DNA from: an uncultured bacterium
GTDB taxonomy: Bacteria > Planctomycetota > JAJSAM01 > JAJVHW01
Direction: 5' to 3'
Assembly: GCA_937996235.1 (NCBI GenBank)
Contig: CALKVK010000021.1
Coordinates: forward strand, 1 to 64,000
DNA: 64,000 nucleotides
The notes under the pieces were generated by a model, which ran no database searches, was not told the origin of the DNA, and worked only from the letters and a program-made list of their open reading frames with translations. Both the position numbers and the translations under genes were made by a program. The first letter of the stretch is position 1; each line of letters opens with the position of its first letter. Positions 30,184-37,662 of this stretch are shown piece after piece.

Positions 30184-30974
30184 CATCCTTCGGGAGGAGG
30201 CGGGCCGTGGGCGTCCTCCTCGGACGCCGGAGTCGCACACGGCAGGGTGTCACGCCAGAGGCCCGGACGGTCACGGTCGCGTAGGACGTCCACGCAGACC
30301 ATCGAGGGGACGTCCGCCGAGGACGCCACGCGTCGGGACGCGCTGGCCCGGAGCGAGACGAGCGGGCTGATGCAGGGGGCGTCGTCGTCCTTCTCCGTCA
30401 GGAACAGCACGGTGGCCTCGTGGGTCCGGGTCAGCGCCGAGATCCGGTTCAGCAGCGCCGTCGGGATGCGATCGCACGAGCGCGCTCCGACGAGGTCGAT
30501 CACGATCAGACCGAACGCACCGGAGCGCACCAGGCGCTCTGCCGCACGCACGAGCTTGGGCGCGGTGGAGAGGACGACGACCGGGACGGCGTTCATGTCC
30601 ACGCCGGCGCATGCGACGTCCGCCGGATGGGCGAAGCGCCGTCGTGAGGTGAGCCAGGCCGCGGTCTCGCTCCGACTCTGGGCGTCGTGCAGCAGCAGCG
30701 CGGCAAGCGTTGCGATCGACGCCGGACGTCGAGGAGCGGACAGTTCGATCATCCGCCCGACGAACTCCGAAAGACGCCAGTGGGGTTCCGGACGAGCGCC
30801 GTCGGCCTGGTCGGAGACACCGGGTGACGGCGCAGACGGCGCCGCGAATGCACCGGTCGCCCGGAATCCGAGGCGCACACTGCGGAGCAGTTTCGCTCCG
30901 GCTGCTTGCAGGATGCGCGCCCGGCGTGTCGCCGGACGTGCGACACGACGTGCCGTGACGTGTTCGAGGATCAC
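30177..30974 (-). CDS. imuA: ImuA/RecA-like SOS mutagenesis protein
   Basis: A 265-residue protein with a RecA-like core: LSEFVGRMIELSAPRRPASIATLAALLL corresponds to the P-loop region but lacks G-x4-GK[ST], and VVLSTAPKLVRAAERLVRSGAFGLIVIDLVG corresponds to the Walker B region. This P-loop-less RecA fold is typical of ImuA/SulA-like partners of ImuB and DnaE2. The GTG start overlaps the lexA stop, so it is expressed with lexA rather than with imuB-dnaE2, which lie 5 kb away. The assignment as ImuA combines fold and context. Confidence 0.7.
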   Translation of the reverse strand: MILEHVTARRVARPATRRARILQAAGAKLLRSVRLGFRATGAFAAPSAPSPGVSDQADGARPEPHWRLSEFVGRMIELSAPRRPASIATLAALLLHDAQSRSETAAWLTSRRRFAHPADVACAGVDMNAVPVVVLSTAPKLVRAAERLVRSGAFGLIVIDLVGARSCDRIPTALLNRISALTRTHEATVLFLTEKDDDAPCISPLVSLRASASRRVASSADVPSMVCVDVLRDRDRPGLWRDTLPCATPASEEDAHGPPPPEGCL

Positions 30975-31678
30975 CCCAGACTCCGGCGCACCTCGATGAC
31001 GCGCCCCAGGATCTCGACTTCGCCGGGACGCGGCACGATCGGTTCGTACGCCGGGTTCGCGGGGTGCAGCTCGATGCTCCGCCGGCGGTTCCGGGCGCGG
31101 ATGCGCAGCGTCTTCACGGTCGCCTCGTCCCCGACCAGGGCGACGACCACGTCGCCGTCGCGCGCGGTGGTGTCGGAGAGGGAGCCGTCGGGCGGCTCCA
31201 CGCGACGTACGACGACCACGTCGCCTTCCAGGATGCCCGCATCGCGCATGCTGTCGCCGACGACACGCAGCGCGAACAGGGTCTCGCCGGATGTGCCGCG
31301 CGACGGCGCCGTGACGGCCACGTGGCCGTCCGGATCCTCGATCGCCGCCGTCAGCCCGCCGGCGTGGACGCGACCGAGGATCGGCACGAGCATCGGTGCG
31401 ATGGCGCCGGCGTCTCCCTCGGGCAGGCGGTAGCCGCGCGCGATCGCGGGCTCCTTTGCGAGCCGTCCGTCGGTCACCAGGCGCTCGAGGTGCACGCGCG
31501 CCGACTCGACGGCGCGCAGCCCGGCGGCCTCCTGCACCTCGCGGACGGTCGGAGGGCGTCCCGCCAGCAACCGCTCCCGGACGAAGCGATACACGATCTC
31601 CCGTGTCGCGCCCCGCGCCGCGTGTGCGCGCTGGGGCCGTGTGCCGCGTCCGTCGGACGCGGTTCGACGCTTCGTCAT
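30971..31678 (-). CDS. lexA: LexA repressor
   Basis: A 235-residue SOS repressor and self-cleaving S24 protease. The winged-helix domain is PTVREVQEAAGLRAVESARVHLERL; the cleavage site is Ala106-Gly107 (GRVHAGG), the catalytic serine is Ser143 (VGDSMRDAG) and the lysine Lys189 (EATVKTLRI). ATG 31678 has a GGGAGGAG ribosome site. The promoter region carries a 20-base palindrome with a related motif before imuB. Together lexA-imuA and imuB-dnaE2 make a DNA-damage-inducible mutagenesis regulon. Confidence 0.93.
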   Translation of the reverse strand: MTKRRTASDGRGTRPQRAHAARGATREIVYRFVRERLLAGRPPTVREVQEAAGLRAVESARVHLERLVTDGRLAKEPAIARGYRLPEGDAGAIAPMLVPILGRVHAGGLTAAIEDPDGHVAVTAPSRGTSGETLFALRVVGDSMRDAGILEGDVVVVRRVEPPDGSLSDTTARDGDVVVALVGDEATVKTLRIRARNRRRSIELHPANPAYEPIVPRPGEVEILGRVIEVRRSLG

Positions 31679-31750
31679 GCCGTGGCTCCTCCCTGAGGTG
31701 CCCACTGCGCGGGCACGGGCCGTCCGCGTGGCATGCTACACACGGGGAAC

Positions 31751-31770
31751 GGACATGCGTCCGCATGTCC
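31751..31770. promoter_or_regulatory. Candidate LexA operator upstream of lexA
   Basis: GGACATGCG and CGCATGTCC are perfect nine-base inverted arms around a TC centre. On the minus strand a TAGCAT -10-like box follows (near 31732-31737), so the palindrome would overlap the -35 region. Position and the partial match before imuB support a LexA operator. Confidence 0.65.
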
Positions 31771-31829
31771 TCGCGGCCGGTCGTCCGGAAGCGTCGCGCG
31801 CGCGAGCGGCGTCGGCGACAGCCGGCGCC

Positions 31830-32801
31830 TCAGATCAGGCGCTTGCGCCGGAAGAACCAGATCTCCGCGATGGCGATCACGACGAGGAGCGAGCAGACGA
31901 TCGCGAACGCGGCCGGGTCCTCCTCGCCCGGGATGCCCTTCACGTTGATGCCGAGCAGCCCGGTCAGCAGCCCGAGCGGGAGGAAGATCGCGGCGACGAC
32001 GGAGAGTACGTACATGTTGCGGTTCATCTGCTCGGAGAGCCGGCCGTTGAGCGTGTCCTGGGCCACGGCGGCGCGGTCACGGATCGAGTCGAGATCCTCG
32101 ACGTAGCGCGTCACGCGGTCGGCGACCTCGCGCAGGTACGCACGGTCGAGCTCGGTCAGCCAGGGCACGCGCTCCGAGTAGAGCCGTGTCACCGCGTCGC
32201 GCTGCGGGGCGAGGTAGCGGTGCAGCCCGATGGCCTGCCGACGCGCCTCACCGATCCGTGATCGCAGTTCGTGACGCTCGGCCGTGAGCACCTCGTCCTC
32301 GAGCGAGTCCACGTCGCAGTCGAGATCGGAGAGCACCGTGCTCATGCGGTCGGCGAGCAGGCTGCAGATCTCGACGAGGAATTCGCCGGCCGTCCGCGGG
32401 CCGTTTCCCGTGGCGAGCGACGCTTCGAGGTCGCCGACCGCCATCACGCGCCGGTGTCGGAGCGAGATCACGCGCGTCGCCTCGACCCAGAGGCGGATCG
32501 AGACCATGTCCTCCGGATCGGCTCCCGGGTTCAGGTTCACGCCCCGCAGGATGACGAGCAGCGCCTCGCCGCGGACCACGCTGCGGGGACGCGGCTCCTC
32601 GGCGGTCAGCGCCTCGACGATCGCCTCGTCGAGTCCCGCCTTCTGCGCGAGCCACGAGCGCACGGCCGGTTCGGCATGGTCGAGGTGCAGCCAGAGGACG
32701 CCCTGCTCGGGGCGCCACGCGTCGACTCCGTCCCACCCGATCGCGCGGCTGCGGCCCGCACCGTCGAGCACGTGCGCGCCGAGGAGTCCGTCCGTCGCCA
32801 T
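31830..32801 (-). CDS. CorA/ZntB-family divalent cation transporter
   Basis: A 323-residue protein: a large cytoplasmic N-terminal funnel domain with long helices (about residues 1-255), then two C-terminal membrane helices. The signature loop between them reads GINVKGIPG, closer to the GINVGGIPG of ZntB than to the YGMNF form of CorA; ZntB members transport zinc. The final RRKRLI is cytoplasmic. A TAGCTT box six bases before the ATG implies a leaderless transcript. It diverges from the neighbouring membrane-protein gene. Confidence 0.87.
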   Translation of the reverse strand: MATDGLLGAHVLDGAGRSRAIGWDGVDAWRPEQGVLWLHLDHAEPAVRSWLAQKAGLDEAIVEALTAEEPRPRSVVRGEALLVILRGVNLNPGADPEDMVSIRLWVEATRVISLRHRRVMAVGDLEASLATGNGPRTAGEFLVEICSLLADRMSTVLSDLDCDVDSLEDEVLTAERHELRSRIGEARRQAIGLHRYLAPQRDAVTRLYSERVPWLTELDRAYLREVADRVTRYVEDLDSIRDRAAVAQDTLNGRLSEQMNRNMYVLSVVAAIFLPLGLLTGLLGINVKGIPGEEDPAAFAIVCSLLVVIAIAEIWFFRRKRLI

Positions 32802-32807
32802 GGGGCG

Positions 32808-32813
32808 AAGCTA
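32808..32813 (-). promoter_or_regulatory. Leaderless -10 box TAGCTT (corA-like gene)
   Basis: TAGCTT on the minus strand is separated from the ATG at 32801 by exactly six bases (CGCCCC), with no ribosome-binding sequence. The hexamer and spacing are identical to those before the esterase gene at 18422. Confidence 0.6.
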
Positions 32814-32950
32814 GCCCGACCGAGGATCACGTTCGCGCACTTCGTGACGACGGACGTCGCACGGACGACGTCCCGCCCGCCGGAGCGCATGCCGTACGCG
32901 CCGCCGCCACGGCGCGGGAGGACGAGTCGTGCGTGTGGACGCTCCTCGCC

Positions 32951-32956
32951 GACAAT
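32951..32956 (+). promoter_or_regulatory. Leaderless -10 box GACAAT
   Basis: GACAAT ends six bases before ATG 32963, fitting the same leaderless geometry and deciding this start over the GTG at 32933. Confidence 0.4.
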
Positions 32957-32962
32957 CCGCAC

Positions 32963-33946
32963 ATGACGCGCGCGACGCCGACGCAGCGGGAGCGATGGAT
33001 CTCGCTCGTCGCCGCCGCTGCGGCGCTCGCTGCGCTCCTCTGCGGCGCCCCGGACGTCTTCACCGATGCGACGGACGTCGCGGGCGCTCTCCGGATCGCA
33101 GGGCTGATCGCTCTTGCGGTCCTCGTGCTTGCCCTGCTCGTCGCGCGCGACGGACTACGCCGCGTGGTTCTCGCACCGCGGCTCCTCGTGCCGCTCGGGA
33201 CCGCGCTCGGAGCCCGTGCGCTGCTGAGCGCCCTCGAACGCACGGCCGCGCTCGCGCCGCTCTCGCGCGATGTGCTCGTGTTCGACGTCGGTGCGCTTCC
33301 CGTGCACATCGGCCCCGTCGGTGTCGTGCGCGCACTGCTCGAGTGGTTCCACGCGGCGTGGAGCGCGACGCTCGTCGCACGCGCGGTGCTCGACGACGAC
33401 ACGTCCCCGGCGCGCGCGCTCGGGCCCGCGATGCGCTGGATGCCGCGCGTGGGGGTCGTCCTGCTGATCGGTTGGACGCCGATGCTCGCACTGCGCGCGA
33501 TCGAACCGGGGCTCCGGGACGTTGTCGGCGCCGACGGGTTCCCGTTCGTACTGGGGGCGCTCGCCGTGGGGTGGACGCTTGCGACGAGCGCTGTGCTCGT
33601 CGCCGTGATCGAGCCGACGTTGCCCTTCGCGGTCGCGCTGTCACGCGGGTGGTGGGTGAGTCTGCGCGGCGGCCGCTGGTTCTGGGCGGCGGCCGCCGCG
33701 CACGTCGTGGCGCTCGGGGCGTTCGTCGTCGTCTCACACGGAGGGACGATCGACGCCGTCGGGCACGCCGTCTGGGGTGGCGCGTTCGCGGACGGATCCG
33801 CGTGGCGCGACGTCTACCTTGCGGAAGCGGAGATACCCGCGCACGCCTCCGTGCTCGGAGACGTGCTCGTCTCCGCATCGGTGGGCCTGCTCGCGCTGCT
33901 CGCGCGGCTCGAGACCGCGGAACACCTGGCGGACGCCGAGTTCTGA
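32963..33946 (+). CDS. Multi-pass membrane protein, unknown function
   Basis: A protein of 327 residues with about six to eight hydrophobic helices and no conserved catalytic motif. Hydrophobic segments lie at about residues 12-30, 42-62, 74-90, 150-175, 195-230 and 245-262, with a last one near 300. No family is recognised. ATG 32963 is favoured by a -10 box six bases upstream; GTG 32933 in the same frame is an alternative. Its end overlaps the convergent PEP-CTERM gene by 133 bases. Confidence 0.65.
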   Translation: MTRATPTQRERWISLVAAAAALAALLCGAPDVFTDATDVAGALRIAGLIALAVLVLALLVARDGLRRVVLAPRLLVPLGTALGARALLSALERTAALAPLSRDVLVFDVGALPVHIGPVGVVRALLEWFHAAWSATLVARAVLDDDTSPARALGPAMRWMPRVGVVLLIGWTPMLALRAIEPGLRDVVGADGFPFVLGALAVGWTLATSAVLVAVIEPTLPFAVALSRGWWVSLRGGRWFWAAAAAHVVALGAFVVVSHGGTIDAVGHAVWGGAFADGSAWRDVYLAEAEIPAHASVLGDVLVSASVGLLALLARLETAEHLADAEF

Positions 33947-34749
33947 CGCCGCCGCCGCGCGAACCCGAAGCCGAGGAGCCCGAGTCCGAACAGCGCCCAT
34001 GTGCCGGGTTCCGGGGTTCTGGCCAGCGCGAAGGTCACGCTGTCCGCGGCCCAGCGGTCGCCGGGACCTCCGACGAGCACGACGGCCTGGTCGAACGGCA
34101 CGCCTCCGGCGGACGGGTTCGCGACCACGCCGAGGAAGTGCGTCGACGCGTCGCCGCCGTCGGGCGGCAGGTCGAAGCTCGTGGCGAAGACGAGCTGCCC
34201 GGCGGCATAGAGCCGCAGCTCACCCTCGTTGCCGAGCGCCGCCTCGAAGTCGATGAGATCGACGCCGAAGCGTCCGAGTCCGCCCGGCGTCGCGAAGTCG
34301 GCGAGGAGCCCGCTGCGCCGCGTCGTGCTGATCGCGCCGCTGTCGAAGCCCCATGTGCCGCTGCCGACGCCTCCGCTCTGCGCCGCCGGCGACTCCACGC
34401 CGACGTCCGAGAGCGCGCCCACGTCGTCGCCCACGACGCCCGGGACGATCGTTCCGGTCGGCGTGTTCGAGAACTGCAGGTCGTACGCCGTGTAGCTCAC
34501 GGGCACGCCGCCGACCGAACCGCTGCGCGTGAGCGACGGCACCGAGCCGAGCACCGGATCCGGTGCGAACGCGCCGCCCGAGTCGACGACCGTCGGGCCG
34601 GTCGTCGCGGCGAGGTACGTCTCGAAGCCCGTGCGGTCGTCACGGAAGACGACGTACGAGCTCGCGCGCGCCGGCACTCCGGCGCAGAGCACCATCAGGA
34701 GCGTCAGCGCAGCCGTCGGGACGACGCCGTGGTTGTGGAACGGTCTCAT
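33814..34749 (-). CDS. PEP-CTERM sorting-signal protein with extra C-terminal tail
   Basis: A 311-residue exported protein: signal peptide to about residue 30, a beta-rich mature domain, then a PEP-CTERM signal at about residues 246-269 (PEPGTWALFGLGLLGFGFARRRRQ in two parts: PEP motif, hydrophobic helix, Arg cluster). Normally the protein ends within a few residues of the Arg cluster, but here the frame continues for 42 Ser/Ala-rich residues into the convergent membrane-protein gene. Exosortase would process such a protein for surface display. It starts within the stop of the upstream TPR gene (ATGA). Confidence 0.78.
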   Translation of the reverse strand: MRPFHNHGVVPTAALTLLMVLCAGVPARASSYVVFRDDRTGFETYLAATTGPTVVDSGGAFAPDPVLGSVPSLTRSGSVGGVPVSYTAYDLQFSNTPTGTIVPGVVGDDVGALSDVGVESPAAQSGGVGSGTWGFDSGAISTTRRSGLLADFATPGGLGRFGVDLIDFEAALGNEGELRLYAAGQLVFATSFDLPPDGGDASTHFLGVVANPSAGGVPFDQAVVLVGGPGDRWAADSVTFALARTPEPGTWALFGLGLLGFGFARRRRQNSASARCSAVSSRASSASRPTDAETSTSPSTEACAGISASAR

Positions 34750-36371
34750 CGCGAGTCTCTCCTCGTGTCGGCGGTGGGCGCGTGCAGTCGGCGACGCACC
34801 TCCACCGCGGTGTCGGCGACGCGCGGGTCGCGCGGCGCCAGGAACTGCGCCCAGCGGGCGAGGGGTGACGCCTCCTCGCTCCGGTCGAGCTGCGTCGCGA
34901 GCGTCCATGCCAGGTCGTTCGCGGCGACGGCGAGACCGGGATCGCGCGCCAGCGCGGCGCGATAGTGCGCGGCGGCGGCGGGCGCGTCGCCGCGCATCTC
35001 GGCGGCCATGCCGAGCACGAGCCGCAGCGCGCCGTCGTCCGGATGCTCCGAGACGAGGACGCCGGCGCGCGCCTCGGCCGCGGCGAGTCCCTCGCGGCGC
35101 GCGCAGCGTGCGGCAGCGGTGACGGCGGCGGCCGCCGCCGCGTCGCGCTCGGTCGCGCGATGCCCACGCAGCAGCAGGTCGGCGGCGCGCTCGGGCTCGT
35201 CGGACCCGACGTAGAACCACCCGCGCAGGCGCTGTGCGTGCGCGCCGCCGGCGCCGTCCGGGAGGCGCTCGGCGATCCGCAGGAGCGCGGCGCCCTGCCC
35301 CGTGCGGCCGAGCTCGATCCCGAGCAGGAGAGCGGTGTCGAGGTCGGTGGGATGTGCGACGAGAGCCTCGCGCAGGTGGGCGGTCGCGAGACGCGGTCGC
35401 CCCGCATCCCGCGCCACCTCCGCGAGAGCGCGGTTCGCGGCGGCGTACCGCTCGGTGTCTCCGGAACCGCTCGCGCCGTCGCCCGGCGCACGCGCCGCCA
35501 GCGCGACGAGGCGCGCCCTGTCCCGCGGCGGCAGCGCGGCGAGGGCCCGCCGCACCGCGTCGCGCGGACTGCGCGCGTACGTCGCGTCGAGCGCGTCGGA
35601 TGCGTCGTCCGCTCGCCCCGCCGCGGCGAGCGCAGCGATGCGCCGGAGTTGCGCGCCGAGCGATGCGTCCAGCGGGGCGACGTCGAGATCCTCGCCGAGT
35701 GCGAGACGCGCCGCCGCGTGCACGTCGCGGGCCTCCGGCGAGTCGTCCGACACGCGCTCGAGGAGTTCTGCGATCAGCGCGTCGGCTTCCTGGTCCCGGC
35801 GCGGGTCGTCGTCGACGAACGCCGCCGCGCGCAGCAGTTCGGCGGCTTCGAGCAGGTCGCGCGTGCGACCTCCCCGTGATGCGGCAGCGTCACACAGGGC
35901 CGTCGCTGCGCCGCCGAAGTCCTCGACGAGTGCGCGCGCACGCGCGTGGAGACGCAGCGCCGCGGCGCTCGGGGACTCGCCTCGGAGCGTGCGCGCGAGC
36001 GCCGACTCGGCCGCTCCGGGGCGACGGTCCGCGAGCTCGCGCGCCGCGAGGGCGACGGCCGGGGCGTCCCACGTCGGCGCGCAGGACGCTGCGCGACGCA
36101 GCGCCTCCCGGGACTCGAGATCGGCCCCCGCGAGTCGCCGGCACTCCGCGAGCAGGAGCCACGCGAGAGCGTCGCGCGGTCGGTCGGTCAGGGCGCGGCG
36201 GACGAAGACCTCGGCGCGCGCCGCGTCTCCCGTCGCCAGGAACGCACGCGCGTCCGGGAGCGGGTCGGGTCGGGGGCGCCTGCGCAGCGAGACGATGACG
36301 CAGAGCGCAGCGAGGGTCGCGAGCGCGCAGACCGCAGCGGCGGCGCGGCGCGAGAAGCGCGAGGGACGCAC
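34746..36371 (-). CDS. TPR-repeat membrane-anchored protein
   Basis: A 541-residue protein with one N-terminal membrane helix (about residues 10-30) and the rest helical repeats. Recognisable tetratricopeptide units include ARAEVFVRRALTDRPRDALAWLLLAE near the start and HLREALVAHPTDLDTALLLGIE and AAHYRAALARDPGLAVAANDLAW near the end. It resembles TPR proteins linked to PEP-CTERM/exopolysaccharide loci. It is translationally coupled to the PEP-CTERM gene, suggesting a role in its export or assembly. Start GTG 36371 has GGAG about 10 bases upstream. Confidence 0.75.
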   Translation of the reverse strand: MRPSRFSRRAAAAVCALATLAALCVIVSLRRRPRPDPLPDARAFLATGDAARAEVFVRRALTDRPRDALAWLLLAECRRLAGADLESREALRRAASCAPTWDAPAVALAARELADRRPGAAESALARTLRGESPSAAALRLHARARALVEDFGGAATALCDAAASRGGRTRDLLEAAELLRAAAFVDDDPRRDQEADALIAELLERVSDDSPEARDVHAAARLALGEDLDVAPLDASLGAQLRRIAALAAAGRADDASDALDATYARSPRDAVRRALAALPPRDRARLVALAARAPGDGASGSGDTERYAAANRALAEVARDAGRPRLATAHLREALVAHPTDLDTALLLGIELGRTGQGAALLRIAERLPDGAGGAHAQRLRGWFYVGSDEPERAADLLLRGHRATERDAAAAAAVTAAARCARREGLAAAEARAGVLVSEHPDDGALRLVLGMAAEMRGDAPAAAAHYRAALARDPGLAVAANDLAWTLATQLDRSEEASPLARWAQFLAPRDPRVADTAVEVRRRLHAPTADTRRDSR

Positions 36372-36508
36372 GGGCGGGACTCCGATCCCGTGGTGTCCCC
36401 CTGGCGCGCGGCGCGCGCCTTCGTCCCGCGCAGATCATGCCAGTGCGTCCGCCGCGGCGCAACCCGTCGCACGGCGACGCGTCGCGCGGCACCGCGTCCT
36501 GGAGCGAC

Positions 36509-36514
36509 TACCCT
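36509..36514 (+). promoter_or_regulatory. Leaderless -10 box TACCCT
   Basis: TACCCT is followed by exactly six bases and GTG 36521. This decides the start of the glycosylase gene against the in-frame ATG at 36437. Confidence 0.55.
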
Positions 36515-36520
36515 CGCTCC

Positions 36521-37156
36521 GTGCGTCCGACCGCCGCCGCGCTCCGTGCCCTCGCCGAGCGCGATCCCGTTCTCGGGGCGGCGCTCCGGGAGCTGCCGCG
36601 CTTCCCCGGGTTCCCGGCACCGGACGCGCGTCGGCGCACGCACTTCGACGAGATCGCGCGCGCGATCGTCTACCAGCAGCTCACGGGGAGAGCCGCCGCG
36701 ACGATCCACGCGCGCGTCTGTGCGCTCACGCCCGGTCCCCGAGCGCCGCGCGCCGACGAACTCCTCGCGCTCCCCGAGGAGCAGCTCCGCGGCGCAGGAC
36801 TCTCCCGCGCGAAGGTCGCCGCGCTGCGAGACCTCGCCGCGCGCGTCGTGGACGGACGCCTGCGCCTCGCCGGCATCGCGCGACTCGCGGACGCGGACGT
36901 CGTCGAGCGCCTGACGCAGGTGCGCGGCATCGGCGTCTGGAGCGCGCAGATGTTCCTGATGTTCCGGCTCGGCCGCCTCGACGTCATGCCCGCCGGCGAC
37001 CTCGGCGTGCAGGAGGGCGTGCGCCTCCTCGACGGACTCGACGAACGCCCTGATCCCGAGCACGTGCTCGCACGCAGCGCGGCCTGGGCGCCGCTCCGAA
37101 GCGTCGGCGCGTGGGCGATGTGGCGGCTCGTCGAGGCCCGTCGCGCCGCGCGCTGA
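36521..37156 (+). CDS. AlkA-like DNA-3-methyladenine glycosylase
   Basis: A 211-residue HhH-GPD DNA glycosylase that excises alkylated bases. FDEIARAIVYQQLTGRAA (about residues 42-59) is the family's conserved Q-Q helix, LTQVRGIGVWSAQMF (131-145) the helix-hairpin-helix, and PAGDLGVQ places the catalytic aspartate at Asp160. It lacks the N-terminal TBP-like domain of E. coli AlkA, as in many short bacterial homologues. GTG 36521 is chosen from the upstream leaderless promoter. Confidence 0.88.
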   Translation: MRPTAAALRALAERDPVLGAALRELPRFPGFPAPDARRRTHFDEIARAIVYQQLTGRAAATIHARVCALTPGPRAPRADELLALPEEQLRGAGLSRAKVAALRDLAARVVDGRLRLAGIARLADADVVERLTQVRGIGVWSAQMFLMFRLGRLDVMPAGDLGVQEGVRLLDGLDERPDPEHVLARSAAWAPLRSVGAWAMWRLVEARRAAR

Positions 37157-37186
37157 CGTCGCGCGCCCGACGCACGATCCACCCCG

Positions 37187-37227
37187 TTGACAGGACTACA
37201 GACGTAGTTACGATTACGAACGTAGTC
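37187..37227 (+). promoter_or_regulatory. Promoter with two BlaI-type operators
   Basis: TTGACA (37187-37192) and TACGAT (37209-37214) are spaced by 16 bases. Two dyads flank and cover them: ACTACAGACGTAGT (37195-37208) and ATTACGAACGTAGT (37213-37226). These resemble the classical BlaI/MecI ACTACA-TGTAGT operator and lie just upstream of the second blaI-like gene. Confidence 0.7.
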
Positions 37228-37275
37228 ATGCGGCGCCGGTCACGGCGGGCAGCCGCGGCGCACACGGAGGGACGG

Positions 37276-37662
37276 ATGGCGAAGGAGCCGCGCACACCGC
37301 GCATCAGCGACGCCGAGTGGGAGGTGATGAACGCCGTCTGGGACGGCCACCCCGTGGCCGCGGGCGACGTCATCGCGCGGCTGGCGCAGCGCACCGACTG
37401 GTCGGCGCGCACGGTCAAGACGCTGCTCGGGCGCCTCGTGCGCAAGGGCGCGCTCGGCTTCGAGGTCGCGGGGCGCCACTACCTCTACCACCCGCGCGTC
37501 TCGCGCGAGCGCTGCGTGAAGGCCGAGAGCCGCTCGTTCGTCGAGCGCGTCCTCGGCGGCCGCACGAGTCCGCTGCTCGTGCACCTCGTGCGCGAGGCGA
37601 ACCTCTCCGCCGCCGAGATCGACGAGCTGCGCCGTGTGCTCGGCGAGAAGGAGGCGTCGTGA
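37276..37662 (+). CDS. BlaI/MecI-family transcriptional repressor (second copy)
   Basis: A 128-residue repressor: ISDAEWEVMNAVWDGHPVAAGDVIARL, WSARTVKTLLGRLVRKGAL and wing EVAGRHYLYHPRVS, followed by a C-terminal helix. It is closer to classical BlaI (SDAEWEVM) than the copy at 3914. ATG 37276 follows GGAGGG; an upstream ATG at 37228 lies inside the operator region. It overlaps the M56 gene by four bases (GTGA). No beta-lactamase lies nearby. Confidence 0.9.
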   Translation: MAKEPRTPRISDAEWEVMNAVWDGHPVAAGDVIARLAQRTDWSARTVKTLLGRLVRKGALGFEVAGRHYLYHPRVSRERCVKAESRSFVERVLGGRTSPLLVHLVREANLSAAEIDELRRVLGEKEAS

